NCBI RefSeq assembly: GCF_030817355.1
Contig: NZ_JAUSZH010000001.1
Span: 2,970,501 to 3,034,500 of the forward strand
Source of the DNA: Streptomyces sp. V1I1
GTDB lineage: Bacteria; Actinomycetota; Actinomycetes; Streptomycetales; Streptomycetaceae
Direction: 5' to 3'
DNA: 64,000 nt
The notes beneath the pieces were generated by a model that did not search any database, was not told the origin of the DNA, and worked only from the letters and a program-made list of their open reading frames with translations. The position numbers were made by a program, and so were the translations under genes. Numbering within the stretch: the first letter of the stretch is position 1; each line of letters begins with the position of its first letter. Below, in pieces: positions 16,286 through 25,148 of this stretch.

Positions 16286-17611
16286 TCAGAAGAACCCGGC
16301 CCACGGCTGGTCGGCGATCTGCTTCACACACAGCACCAGGAACAGCAGGCCCGCGATGACCAGCATCGCGTTGCTCAGCATGCCGTTGCGCCATTCCCTC
16401 GGCGTACGCCCGGAGTTGAGCAGCCAGACCAGTGTCAGCGCCAGGAACGGCATGAAAGCGGCGCCCAGCACTCCGTAGATGATCACCAGTCGGAACGGCT
16501 GGCCCTGGAACAGCAGGATCATCGGCGGGAAGGTCAGCCACAGCAGATACGCCCGGAACGGCACCGACTTCTCGCGGGCGCCCGAGGCCACTTCCTCGCC
16601 GGTGACGGCCTGTTCACCCGCGCCCGCACGGTCCTTGCGGTAGCGCTCGACGAAGTCCGCGAACATCAGGCTCACGCCGTGCCATACGCCGATCAGCGAG
16701 GTGAAGGACGTGGCGAAGAAGCCGATGAGGAACAGCTTCGCGGTCGCGTCGCCGTACTCCTTCTCCAGGATGTCGCCGAGCTGGATCAGGCCCTTGTCGC
16801 CGCCGGCGATGGCGACGCCCGCAGAGTGCAGCAGCTCGGCGCCGACGAACAGCATCGCGATGACGAAGATGCCGGTGGTGAGGTACGCGACACGGTTGTC
16901 GAAGCGCATCACCTTCATCCATCCGGCGTTGGTCCAGCCCTTGGCGTTGACCCAATATCCGTACGCGGCAAGGGTGATTGTGCCGCCGACGCCGCCGATC
17001 AGGCCGAGGGTGTTGAGGATCGAGTCCTTCTCGTCGGGGAGGACCGGCAGCAGTCCGGCGAAGGCGTCGCCGAGGTTCGGCGTGACCCGGATCGCCAGAT
17101 AGACGGTGACCACGAACATCACGCCGACCAGGACCGTCATGACCTTTTCGAAGACGTCGTACTTGTTGAACCAGACGAAGACCAGGCCGACGACGCCGGT
17201 CAGCATCGCCCACCACTTCAGGCCCATGACGTCGGGGAAGAGCGCCTGGAGGGGCAGGCCGCTGGACGACATGGCGGCGGCTCCGTACACGAAGCCCCAG
17301 ACGACGACGTAGACGACGAAGAACCAGGTGGTCCAGCGGCCGAGGCTGGCCCAGCCGTCGAAGAGCGTGCGCCCGGTGGACAGATGCCAGCGGCCGGCCG
17401 CCTCGGCGAGGGAGATCTTGACGACACAGCCGATCACGGCGGCCCACAGGAGTGTGTAGCCGAAGTTGCTGCCGGCGATGAGCGTGGCGACGAGGTCACC
17501 CGCTCCGACCCCGGTCGCCGCGACGACGATTCCGGGACCGATGTACTTCCAACTCGACTTGCGTGGAAGAGAGATGGACTCGTCAGTACTGCTGTCGGTG
17601 GTGCCTGCCAT
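16286..17611 (-). CDS. Nramp-superfamily transporter with divergent metal site
   Basis: The 441-residue protein has about eleven membrane segments and the overall Nramp layout (GPGIVVAATGVGAGDL in helix 1; WHLSTGRTLFDGW; FADFVERYRK). The canonical DPGN metal-binding motif of helix 1 is replaced by GVGAGD, and the helix 6 MPH motif region reads GGVGGTITL, so both usual Mn/Fe ligands are missing. By family logic it may carry another cation or another substrate. It is transcribed alone, toward the chitinase, and shares the upstream region with the zinc carboxypeptidase. No Fur- or DtxR-like box is evident. Confidence 0.8.
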   Translation of the reverse strand: MAGTTDSSTDESISLPRKSSWKYIGPGIVVAATGVGAGDLVATLIAGSNFGYTLLWAAVIGCVVKISLAEAAGRWHLSTGRTLFDGWASLGRWTTWFFVVYVVVWGFVYGAAAMSSSGLPLQALFPDVMGLKWWAMLTGVVGLVFVWFNKYDVFEKVMTVLVGVMFVVTVYLAIRVTPNLGDAFAGLLPVLPDEKDSILNTLGLIGGVGGTITLAAYGYWVNAKGWTNAGWMKVMRFDNRVAYLTTGIFVIAMLFVGAELLHSAGVAIAGGDKGLIQLGDILEKEYGDATAKLFLIGFFATSFTSLIGVWHGVSLMFADFVERYRKDRAGAGEQAVTGEEVASGAREKSVPFRAYLLWLTFPPMILLFQGQPFRLVIIYGVLGAAFMPFLALTLVWLLNSGRTPREWRNGMLSNAMLVIAGLLFLVLCVKQIADQPWAGFF

Positions 17612-17811
17612 GAGCTTGGCCGCCTTCCCACTCGCCCCAGGATGTGACTGGGGTCACCAAAGCGGGCTGGAAGAGATCGCGCAAGAGGGTCAGCGGCCCC
17701 CGCGCTCTTCGGGCTTGGGCTCCGCCACATATATGCCGATATTTTCCGCGGGCGACGGCATGGCTGAAGGTGGCCCCTTGACCGAGCCATGCCATAGCCC
17801 CACGATGTGCG

Positions 17812-17868
17812 CGAACAACCGAACAACCGATCCCAACAACCGAACAGACCGAACATCAGCCCGAACAC
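17812..17868. repeat. CGAACA repeats in the carboxypeptidase leader
   Basis: The intergenic region 17612-17930 ends in an A/C-rich tract with CGAACA repeated five times and one CCAACA copy, spaced roughly 8-12 bases, ending about 60 bases before the start at 17931. The rest of the region shows an AT-rich patch (CATATATGCCGATATTTTCC) at about 17730 that may hold a promoter. Confidence 0.45.
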
Positions 17869-17930
17869 CCGCACCACGACATGGCGTCGCAACCTGAACA
17901 ACCCCCCACACTCCCCACCCAGGAGACAGC

Positions 17931-19271
17931 ATGCGACTTCGCATTCGCGGCAGAAAGACCGTGACCCTCGCGGCCTTGCTGGCGCTCGCAGTAGCCGCCC
18001 CCTTCACGGCCGAGGCCGCGTCCCCGGACCCGAAGGCCGCGCCCTCACCGGCCGCCCCCGCCGAGGAGCAGATCCGGCAGTACGAGATCCATGGCGCGGC
18101 CGACGCCGCGGCCCGTACCGCACTCGCCGCCACCGGCGTATCGGTGGACGAGGCGGACGCCCACTCGGCCGTCGTCAGCGCCACCGCCACCCAGGCGAAG
18201 CGGCTGCGCGCACTCGGCTACCAGATCGAAGCGCTGCCCGCGCCGCCGGCCAGGACCGACGGACGGGCCGTCGAGCCATTCGACTTCCCGTCGGCAGACG
18301 CGCGCTATCACAACTACGCCGAGATGAACGCCGAGATCAACCAGCGGATCGCCGCCCACCCGAACATCATCAGCAAGCGCGTCATCGGCAAGAGCTACCA
18401 GGGCCGGGACATCATCGCGATCAAGATCAGCGACAACGTCGCGACGGACGAGAACGAGCCCGAGGTGCTCTTCACGCACCACCAGCACGCGCGCGAGCAC
18501 CTCACCGTCGAGATGGCGCTGTATCTGGTGCGCGAACTCGGCGACGACTACGGCACCGACTCGCGGGTCACCAACGCCGTGAACAACCGTGAGATCTGGA
18601 TCATCCCGGACGTCAATCCGGACGGCGGCGAGTACGACATCGCCACCGGCTCCTACCGCAGCTGGCGCAAGAACCGCCAGCCCAACTCCGGCTCCTCGGC
18701 CATCGGCACGGACCCCAACCGCAACTGGAACTTCAAGTGGGGCTGCTGCAACGGCTCTTCGGGCTCCCCGAGCTCCGAGACGTTCCGCGGCGCGCGGGCC
18801 GAGTCCGCGCCCGAGGTCAAGGTGGTCGCCGACTTCACGCGCAGCCGGGTCGTCGGCGGCAAGCAGCAGATCAAGGCGGGCATCGACTTCCACACCTACA
18901 GCGAGCTGGTTCTCTGGCCGTACGGCTACACGAACGCCGACACCGCCCCCGGTCTGACCCAGGACGACCGGGACGCCTTCGCCGCGGTCGGCAAGAAGAT
19001 GGCCGCGAGCAACGGCTACACCCCCGAGCAGTCGAGCGACCTCTACATCACGGACGGTTCGATCGACGACTGGCTGTGGGGTAACCAGAAGATCTTCGCG
19101 TACACCTTCGAGATGTACCCGACGGGCTTCGGCGGCGGCGGCTTCTACCCGCCCGACGAGGTGATCGAGCGCGAGACGAACCGCAACCGGGACGCGGTTC
19201 TGCAGCTGGTTGAGAACGCCGACTGCATGTACCGCTCGATCGGCAAGGAGCAGCAGTACTGCGCGAGCTGA
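17931..19271 (+). CDS. Secreted M14 zinc carboxypeptidase
   Basis: The 446-residue protein has a signal peptide ([20 protein letters not shown] ending near AEA), a propeptide to about residue 115, and an M14 carboxypeptidase domain. Zinc ligands are present in HHQHAREH (HxxE) and in IDFHTYSEL, with the substrate-binding TDPNRNW and the catalytic Glu in YTFEMYPTG. This is the actinomycete carboxypeptidase T/SG-like group, which removes C-terminal residues from peptides outside the cell. AGGAGA lies eight bases before the start. The chitinase and this enzyme are both secreted degradative enzymes but have separate promoters. Confidence 0.9.
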   Translation: MRLRIRGRKTVTLAALLALAVAAPFTAEAASPDPKAAPSPAAPAEEQIRQYEIHGAADAAARTALAATGVSVDEADAHSAVVSATATQAKRLRALGYQIEALPAPPARTDGRAVEPFDFPSADARYHNYAEMNAEINQRIAAHPNIISKRVIGKSYQGRDIIAIKISDNVATDENEPEVLFTHHQHAREHLTVEMALYLVRELGDDYGTDSRVTNAVNNREIWIIPDVNPDGGEYDIATGSYRSWRKNRQPNSGSSAIGTDPNRNWNFKWGCCNGSSGSPSSETFRGARAESAPEVKVVADFTRSRVVGGKQQIKAGIDFHTYSELVLWPYGYTNADTAPGLTQDDRDAFAAVGKKMAASNGYTPEQSSDLYITDGSIDDWLWGNQKIFAYTFEMYPTGFGGGGFYPPDEVIERETNRNRDAVLQLVENADCMYRSIGKEQQYCAS

Positions 19272-19335
19272 CGGACAGGGGGCGCCCCGGGACAGTGTCG
19301 TCCCGGGGCGCCCTTCTGCGTACGTATCCCTGGCG

Positions 19336-19570
19336 CTAGGGCGTGTTTTAGAAGTCCCTCCCCCAGAGCTTCGCCTGGGAGGTGCCCCCACCCCGCGACG
19401 CCTGGCACGCACTCCCCCAGCTACCGCTGGGAGGTGCCCCCACGCGATGTTGTCGGAGTCGCCCAAGTACGTCCAGTACGAGGGCGATCCTCCGCCTTGC
19501 GATTGCACGCACCAGACGCCGCGGGGCCCGCCCTTCGGGCGGACGGCGCTACTTCTAAAACACGCCCTAG
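19336..19570. mobile_element. MITE-like element with 20-bp perfect terminal inverted repeats
   Basis: CTAGGGCGTGTTTTAGAAGT at 19336-19355 is repeated exactly, inverted, at 19551-19570. The 235-bp element has no transposase. The outermost CTAG is palindromic, so it can be either part of the repeat or a target duplication. Inside are two copies of a hairpin family (CTCCCCCAG ... CTGGGAGGTGCCCCCA at about 19358-19392 and 19410-19442). The right end supplies the TAG stop codon of the GntP gene at 19567-19569. It would be moved in trans by an IS element with matching ends, which is not in this window. Confidence 0.85.
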
Positions 19571-21039
19571 ACCACCAGACTCAGCGCCGCCGCGACCGCG
19601 AAGCCCGCGACCGACAGCACCGACTCCAGGACCGTCCACGACTTCAGCGTGTCCCGCTCCGAAATCCCGAAGTACTTCGCCACGATCCAGAAGCCGCCGT
19701 CGTTGACGTGCGAGGCGAAGATCGAGCCGGCCGAGATCGCCATGATGACCAGCGCCAGGAAGGCCTGCGAGTGGTCACCGCCCTCGACCAGCGGCAGCAC
19801 GATGCCGGCCGTGGTGACGATCGCGACCGTCGCCGAGCCCTGGGCCACGCGCAGCACCAGCGAGATCAGATAGGCGAGCACGATGATCGGCAGACCGATG
19901 TCGTTGAAGGTGTCGGACAGCGCCTGGGCGACGCCGCTGGCCTTCAGTACGGCGCCGAAGACGCCGCCCGCGCCGACCACGAGCAGGATGTTGCCGACCG
20001 GCTTCAGCGATGAGGTCGACACGGTCTCCAGGGACTTGCGGGACCAGCCGCGCCGGAAGCCGAGCAGGTAGTACGCCATCAGCAGCGCGATCGTCAGGGC
20101 GACGAAGGGGCTGCCGAAGAACTCGATGACCGAGCGCAGCGTCGAGGGGTCCAGCGCGATGGAGGAGAACGTCGCGGCGAGGATCAGGACGAGCGGCGTG
20201 CCGATGATGGTGAGGACCGTGCCGAGGGAGACCGGACGCTCCTGCGCGGTGCGTCCGGCGGCGGTCTGCTCGGCGGCGACGGCGGCCTTCGCGTCCTCCG
20301 CGGCCTCCACCATGTCCTGCGGGACCTCGACGAACAGGCGCTTGCCGATCCAGGCGGCGTAGACCCAGGCGGCCAGGACCGCCGGGAGGCCGACGACGAT
20401 GCCCATCAGGATGACCCAGCCCAGCGAGACATGGAGCAGTCCGGCGGCGGCGACCGGTCCGGGGTGCGGCGGCAGGAAGGCGTGTGTCATCGACAGACCG
20501 GCGAGCAGCGGCATCGCGTAGAGGATGATCGACTTGCCGGAGCGCTTGGCGGCGGCGTACACGATCGGCGCGAGGACGAAGATGCCGACGTCGAAGAAGA
20601 CCGGGATGCCGAAGATCAGTCCGGTGAGGCCCATGGCGAGCGGGGCGCGCTTCTCGCCGAAGAGGTGGAGCAGACGGCCGCTCAACACCTCGGCGCCGCC
20701 GGACACTTCGAGTATCGCGCCGAGCATGGTGCCGAGCCCGATGATGATCGCTACGTGCCCGAGGATGCCGCCCATGCCCTGCTCGATGACCGAGACGGCG
20801 GCGGACCTCTGGACGGTGCCGAAGAGTTCGGTGACGGAGAGACCGGCGGCGAGGCCGACGGCTATGGAGACGGCGAGCAGCGCGACGAACGGCTGCAGCC
20901 TGACCTTGATGATCAGGAAGAGGAGGAGCGCGATGCCGAGGGCGGCGACGGTCAGCAGACCGGCGGTGCCGTCGATGAGCAGGAGCAGTCCGCCGGTGTG
21001 TGGCGGGGCTGGTGGTGGGGAGTCAGCGGCTATGAGCAT
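19567..21039 (-). CDS. GntP-family gluconate/organic-acid permease
   Basis: The 490-residue protein has about 12-14 membrane helices and GntP signatures (MGLTGLIFGIPVFFDVGIFVL; LPPHPGPVAAAGLLH; ASHVNDGGFWIVAKYFG). The family imports gluconate and related sugar acids, and some members carry D-serine or other small hydroxy/amino acids. Its stop codon lies in the terminal repeat of the MITE-like element, although the C-terminus (AAALSLVV) is of normal length. It is 111 bases downstream of ridA and likely belongs to the pfkB-iclR-ridA operon. Confidence 0.9.
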   Translation of the reverse strand: MLIAADSPPPAPPHTGGLLLLIDGTAGLLTVAALGIALLLFLIIKVRLQPFVALLAVSIAVGLAAGLSVTELFGTVQRSAAVSVIEQGMGGILGHVAIIIGLGTMLGAILEVSGGAEVLSGRLLHLFGEKRAPLAMGLTGLIFGIPVFFDVGIFVLAPIVYAAAKRSGKSIILYAMPLLAGLSMTHAFLPPHPGPVAAAGLLHVSLGWVILMGIVVGLPAVLAAWVYAAWIGKRLFVEVPQDMVEAAEDAKAAVAAEQTAAGRTAQERPVSLGTVLTIIGTPLVLILAATFSSIALDPSTLRSVIEFFGSPFVALTIALLMAYYLLGFRRGWSRKSLETVSTSSLKPVGNILLVVGAGGVFGAVLKASGVAQALSDTFNDIGLPIIVLAYLISLVLRVAQGSATVAIVTTAGIVLPLVEGGDHSQAFLALVIMAISAGSIFASHVNDGGFWIVAKYFGISERDTLKSWTVLESVLSVAGFAVAAALSLVV

Positions 21040-21150
21040 GGCGGGGGACCTCGTTGTTCGGGGGATTTTGGGTGTGGGGGATCACGGCGCGGCGCTACGG
21101 GGAAACGCGCCGCGTCGTGAAGTGCGGGGTAGAGCAAGATCAGCCGGAGG

Positions 21151-21561
21151 TCAGCCGAGGACTGCCAGGGCGTCGATCTCGATGAGGAGGCCCTGGGGGA
21201 GGCCGACGTACACCGTCGTACGGGCGGAGGCGGGCGCCTTGAGGCCCTGCTCTTCGAAGTACGCGTTGTAGATCGCGTTCATCTCGGCGAAGTGGTCCAC
21301 GTCCGTGAGGTAGACGCGCATCATCATCACGTCGTCCCAGCCCGCGCCGCCCTCTTCGAGGACCGCCTTGACGTTGGCGAGGGTCTGGAGGGTCTGCTCG
21401 CGCAGGGTCGGCCCGGCGGGCGTCGGCGGCTGTCCCTCGACGGCGGGCAGGAAACCGACCTGACCGGCGACCTGGAGGATGTTCCCCTTGCGGACGCCGT
21501 GCGAGAACTGGGCGGGCGGGGCGGTGTGCGTGGCGGGGGTGATCGCGGTCTTCTCGGTCAT
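21151..21561 (-). CDS. RidA-family imine/enamine deaminase
   Basis: The 136-residue protein fits the RidA/YjgF family (ILQVAGQVGFLP ... QTLQTLANVKAVLEEGGAGWDDVMMMRVYLTDVDHFAEMNAIY ... PASARTTVYVGLPQGLLIEIDALAVLG), including the conserved Arg (SARTTV) that binds the substrate carboxylate. RidA proteins hydrolyse reactive 2-aminoacrylate-type imines released by PLP dehydratases. The start overlaps the iclR stop by four bases (ATGA). Since a D-serine-dehydratase-like enzyme is encoded nearby on the other strand, this RidA probably clears its enamine product. Confidence 0.9.
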   Translation of the reverse strand: MTEKTAITPATHTAPPAQFSHGVRKGNILQVAGQVGFLPAVEGQPPTPAGPTLREQTLQTLANVKAVLEEGGAGWDDVMMMRVYLTDVDHFAEMNAIYNAYFEEQGLKAPASARTTVYVGLPQGLLIEIDALAVLG

Positions 21562-22340
21562 GAGACTTCCTTCTGCGGGCCGGTCTTTTGCTGAGGGGAT
21601 ACAGCGCCTGAGTACTCCCGGCTGATGGCATCGGCCGTGCGGCGCACCACCGGAAGGAGGGTGAGGAGTTCCTCGGCCGTGACGACGACATTCGGCGCGG
21701 AGACCGACATGGCGGCGACGACGCGGCCGTCCGCACCGCGGACGGGGGCGCCGATGCAGTTGATGGACTCCTCGTGGCCGCCGAGGTCGGTGGCCCATCC
21801 CTGTTCGCGGACGACGGCGAGCTCCTTGAGGAACGCGGCGGAGTTCGGGATCGAACGGGATGTGTACATGGGGTAGTCGAGCTTCTCTGCGAGGGTGCGC
21901 CGCTCGGCCTCGGGAAGGTCGGCGAGCAGCAGCTTCGCCACCGCGGCGACGGTAATGGCCACGGGCTTGCCGATCCGCGAGTACATCCGGACGGGATAGC
22001 GGCTCTCGACCTTGTCGATGTAGAGCACTTCGCTCTCCTCGTACACGGCGAGGTGGATGGTGTGCCCGATCTGCTCGTTGAGCGCGACGAGGTGGGGGTG
22101 GGCGATCTCGCGCACGTCGAGATTCTCGACGGCCTCCTGGGCGAGGGCGAAGAGCCGGGCGCCGAGGCGGTAGCGCTGGTCCTGCTGGCGGTAGACGAGT
22201 CCGTGTTCGTGGAGCGTACGCAGCAGCCGCAACGCGGTGGACTTGTGCACACCGAGGCGCTCGGCGACCTGCCCGAGGTCGGCGGGCCCCTGGGCGAGCA
22301 ACGGAAGGATGCTCAGCGCGCGGTCGACGGTCTGGCTCAT
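21558..22340 (-). CDS. IclR-family transcriptional regulator
   Basis: The 260-residue protein has an N-terminal winged helix-turn-helix (VDRALSILPLLAQGPADLGQVAERLGVHKSTALRLLRTL) and a C-terminal IclR effector-binding domain (VREIAHPHLVALNEQIGHTIHLAVYEESEVLYIDKVES ... GAPVRGADGRVVAAMSVSAP). It overlaps pfkB upstream and ridA downstream by four bases each, so it is translated with them. It most likely controls this cluster, and the 7-5-7 palindrome at 23642-23660 in the divergent promoter region is a candidate operator. The effector is unknown, perhaps a keto acid or D-amino acid derivative. Confidence 0.92.
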   Translation of the reverse strand: MSQTVDRALSILPLLAQGPADLGQVAERLGVHKSTALRLLRTLHEHGLVYRQQDQRYRLGARLFALAQEAVENLDVREIAHPHLVALNEQIGHTIHLAVYEESEVLYIDKVESRYPVRMYSRIGKPVAITVAAVAKLLLADLPEAERRTLAEKLDYPMYTSRSIPNSAAFLKELAVVREQGWATDLGGHEESINCIGAPVRGADGRVVAAMSVSAPNVVVTAEELLTLLPVVRRTADAISREYSGAVSPQQKTGPQKEVS

Positions 22341-23548
22341 GGGATACGTACCTCCTGCGGGTCCTGCGTGCCCTGCGGGTGCTGCTCCGCGGTCGCGGTC
22401 CAGCCGGGGCCGAGTCGCAGTCTCCCCCAGTCACGCGCGTCGACTGCGACCAGCCGGTCGGCATACGCCCGAGCGGGCGGCACGGCGAGATCCCCGGCGA
22501 CGGTGAGGGTGGCGGCGGCCATGAGATGCCCGTACCGCAGCCGTTGGTGGGCGGAGAGGCCTCGGAGGGTGGCGGAGAGAAACCCGGCGGCAAAGGCGTC
22601 CCCGGCACCGACGGGTGCGACGACGTCGACGCGGGGTGCGGGCTCGTCCGTGACGGTGTCGGGGGGAAATCCAGCCCCGCCGGCGTCTGAGGCGCTGGGG
22701 GTCCCCCCACGCCCGCAGGGCGTAGGGGGCGGGTCCGGGGGCGGAGCCCCCGGTTCGGGATGGGGCGGGTAGGGGACAGGCGCCGCGCAGCGGGCGTACG
22801 CCATCGCCCCCCGCGCACCCCTCTTCACCACCAGGACCTCCGGTTCCGGCAGCGCCTCGCGGATCGCCGCCGCGCCCCGTACACCCCACGCCGCCTCCGC
22901 CTCGTCCTCGCCGACGAAGACGATGTCCGCACCCCGCGCCAGGTCCAGGAGCACCCGCGGGTCCGCCGCGTCCTGCCACAGGTTGACGCGGTAGTTCACG
23001 TCGAACGAGACGAGCGGACGGCTCGGGCTCCGCGTCGTGAGGGCGCGCATAAGGGACAGGCAGTCCGCCGAGAGCGCCGCCGTGATGCCGGACAGGTGCA
23101 GGATCCGCCCGGACCACAGGTCCTCGTACCGCATCGTCGACGGTGACATCGCCGACGCCGCCGAACCGGCGCGGTAGTAGACGACTTCCGCGCGGTCCGG
23201 CTCCTCGCCCGCCGTGCCTGTCGCCCGCTCGCCCGCCGTACGGAAGTAGATCCCCGTCGGCCGGTCCGGATCGCGCTGGACCGCCGACGTGTCGACGCCG
23301 TACGACGCGATCGCGGCCACCAGATGCTCGCCGAACCCGTCCGCACCCACCCGGCCCACCCACTTCGCGCGGTGCCCGGACGCCGCCAGACCGCACGCCA
23401 CATTGGACTCGGCTCCGCCGATGCCGCGTACGAACGACGGCACATCGGCGAGGCGGCCCGGAGCCATGGGCACAAACGTGACCATGGACTCGCCAAGACA
23501 GACGATGTCCACGGCTCCGGTCGCCGTCGCGGTCACGGTCGCGGTCAC
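22337..23548 (-). CDS. PfkB-family sugar kinase (KDG-kinase-like) with in-frame repeat insertion
   Basis: The 403-residue protein has the PfkB features: CLGESMVTF at the start, GGAESNVACGLAASGH, and the catalytic APVGAGDAFAAGF. Similarity in the N-terminal half is closest by eye to 2-dehydro-3-deoxygluconate kinases. Between VVKRGARGAMAYAR and RVDVVAPVGAGD there is a Pro/Gly-rich insertion of about 45 residues encoded by an intergenic-type palindromic repeat (22661-22775), in frame. The GTG start at 23548 begins a short Thr/Ala-Val repeat (TATVTATATG). The gene diverges from the DSD1-like gene and leads the iclR-ridA-gntP unit. Confidence 0.88.
   Translation of the reverse strand: MTATVTATATGAVDIVCLGESMVTFVPMAPGRLADVPSFVRGIGGAESNVACGLAASGHRAKWVGRVGADGFGEHLVAAIASYGVDTSAVQRDPDRPTGIYFRTAGERATGTAGEEPDRAEVVYYRAGSAASAMSPSTMRYEDLWSGRILHLSGITAALSADCLSLMRALTTRSPSRPLVSFDVNYRVNLWQDAADPRVLLDLARGADIVFVGEDEAEAAWGVRGAAAIREALPEPEVLVVKRGARGAMAYARCAAPVPYPPHPEPGAPPPDPPPTPCGRGGTPSASDAGGAGFPPDTVTDEPAPRVDVVAPVGAGDAFAAGFLSATLRGLSAHQRLRYGHLMAAATLTVAGDLAVPPARAYADRLVAVDARDWGRLRLGPGWTATAEQHPQGTQDPQEVRIP
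22661..22775. repeat. Palindromic repeat inserted in frame in pfkB
   Basis: On the minus strand the segment contains GCCTCAGACGCCGGCGGGGC and hairpins such as CCGGGGGCTCCGCCCCCGG. The same core occurs at 25065-25090 and 58610-58635 (CCTCAATTGCCGGACGGGCT-type). These are usually intergenic in Streptomyces, but here the segment lies inside a conserved kinase gene and keeps the frame open. Confidence 0.7.
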
Positions 23549-23641
23549 GATCGCTCAAGCTCCTCATTGGTCGGCCGCCGGACATCATTGACCCGGCGTT
23601 GGCTGGGATGTTAGACAGCGCTAAGCGAAGTACGCAATGAC

Positions 23642-23660
23642 CGTTGCACATAATGCAACG
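23642..23660. promoter_or_regulatory. Candidate IclR operator
   Basis: CGTTGCA-CATAA-TGCAACG is a perfect 7-5-7 palindrome in the 143-bp divergent promoter region between pfkB and the DSD1-like gene. Position suggests it is bound by the IclR regulator of the cluster. A second, weaker motif TTAGACAGCGCTAA lies just upstream at about 23611-23624. Confidence 0.55.
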
Positions 23661-23691
23661 CAGTCAAGGCAGGCGACCTCAAGGAGGCCCC

Positions 23692-24987
23692 ATGGCAGCC
23701 GACAACGCAGTCGGACGACTCGCCGACGAACCGGTCGACCACCGCTTCAAGGCACTCCCCCCGGACGCCGCAACCGCCGGCCTCACCGTCGGCGCCCTCG
23801 CCGCCGAGCGCCGCAACCTCTTCACCGGCGGCTTCACCACCCCCGTCCTCGCCCTCTCCGCCGAGTCCGTCGAGCACAACCTCGCCCTCCTCGAGACGTA
23901 CTCCGAGCGCCACGGCCTCGCCTTCGCCCCACACGGCAAGACCTCCATGTCCCCCCAGCTCTTCGCCCGCCAACTGGCCTACGGCGCCTGGGGCATCACC
24001 GCCGCCGTCCCCCACCAGGCCCGCGTCTACCGCGCCTACGGCATCCAGCGGATCTTCCTCGCCAACGAGGTCGTCGACTCCGCCGCCCTCCGCTGGCTCG
24101 CGCACGAGCTGGAGGCCGACCCCGACTTCCGCTTCATCTGTTACGTCGACTCCGTACGCGGCGTCGAGCTGATGGACGAGGCTCTCCGGTCCGCGGGCAC
24201 CACCCGCCCCCTCGACGTCGTCGTCGAACTCGGCGCCGGCGAGGCCGCCCGCACCGGAGCCCGTACGGAGTCCGACTGCGCGGCCGTCGCCGACGCCGTG
24301 GCCGCCACCCGTACCCTCCGCCTCGTCGGCGTCGCCGGTTACGAGGGCGAGGTCCCCCAGGCCGACGGCGACCGCGTCCGCGCCTGGCTGCACCGCCTGG
24401 TCTCCCTCGCCGCGGACTTCGACAAGGCCGGCCGCTTCGCTGCTCTGTCGCAGACGGAAGAGATCGTCGTCAGCGCGGGCGGCAGCGCCTGGTTCGACGC
24501 GGTCGCGGACGTCTTCGCCGAGATCCCCGAACTCTCCCTACCCGTACTGAAATTGCTCCGCTCCGGCGCGTACGTCTCGCACGACGACGGCCACTACCGC
24601 CACCTCACGCCCTTCAACCGCGTCCCGGACGAGGGCGCCCTCCAGCCCGCCTTCCGCCTCTGGGCCCAGGTCGTCTCCCGCCCCACGCCGGAGCAGGCCT
24701 TCGTCAACGCGGGCAAGCGGGACGCGGCGTACGACCTCGATCTCCCCGAGGCCCAGGTCGTACGCGACGCCCGCACCGGCGAGATCCGGCCGGCGCACGG
24801 CATCACGGTGAGCGGCCTGTCCGACCAGCACGGCTGGGTGCGTACGACGGAGGAGGCGGAGCTGGAGGTGGGCGACTGGGTCGGCATGGGTCTGTCCCAC
24901 CCGTGCACGAGCTTTGACAAGTGGCAGTTGATCCCGTTGGTGGAGGCGGACGGCACGGTCACGGACTACATCCGCACGTTCTTCTGA
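23692..24987 (+). CDS. DSD1-like PLP enzyme (D-serine dehydratase / D-threonine aldolase fold)
   Basis: The start at 23692 follows AAGGAGG. The 431-residue protein has an alanine-racemase-type N-terminal barrel with the PLP-lysine motif APHGKTSMSPQLF and a C-terminal D-serine-dehydratase-like domain with the metal-binding His and Cys in GLSHPCTSFDKW. Members of this group deaminate D-serine or other D-amino acids, or cleave D-threonine, using PLP and zinc. It is followed by a D-aminoacylase, which would release free D-amino acids as its substrate, and it faces the RidA gene that would deal with the enamine product. The exact substrate is not readable from the sequence. Confidence 0.82.
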   Translation: MAADNAVGRLADEPVDHRFKALPPDAATAGLTVGALAAERRNLFTGGFTTPVLALSAESVEHNLALLETYSERHGLAFAPHGKTSMSPQLFARQLAYGAWGITAAVPHQARVYRAYGIQRIFLANEVVDSAALRWLAHELEADPDFRFICYVDSVRGVELMDEALRSAGTTRPLDVVVELGAGEAARTGARTESDCAAVADAVAATRTLRLVGVAGYEGEVPQADGDRVRAWLHRLVSLAADFDKAGRFAALSQTEEIVVSAGGSAWFDAVADVFAEIPELSLPVLKLLRSGAYVSHDDGHYRHLTPFNRVPDEGALQPAFRLWAQVVSRPTPEQAFVNAGKRDAAYDLDLPEAQVVRDARTGEIRPAHGITVSGLSDQHGWVRTTEEAELEVGDWVGMGLSHPCTSFDKWQLIPLVEADGTVTDYIRTFF

Positions 24988-25019
24988 CCCCTGCGGGGCT
25001 GCTCCCCCACCCCGCCCCT

Positions 25020-25130
25020 TCCCTCAACCGGGGCTCCGCCCCGGACCCCCGTACGCCCTTCGGGCAACGAAGCCCCTCCGGCAATTGAGGAGCGGGGTCC
25101 GGGGCGGATCCCCGGCTACGGAAGCCCCGC
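25020..25130. repeat. Intergenic palindromic repeat cluster
   Basis: The 161-bp gap between the DSD1-like and D-aminoacylase genes is filled by GC-rich inverted repeats (GGGGCTCCGCCCC; TACGCCCTTCGGGC) and a copy of the CCTCAATTGCCGGA core on the minus strand at about 25074-25092. The hairpins may attenuate transcription between the two genes. Confidence 0.65.
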
Positions 25131-25148
25131 CGCTGAAAGGTGACACCC

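Noticed and set aside
19421..19639. Small open frames inside the MITE-like element
   Set aside because: They cross terminal repeats and hairpins, lack ribosome-binding sites and have no transposase-like motif.
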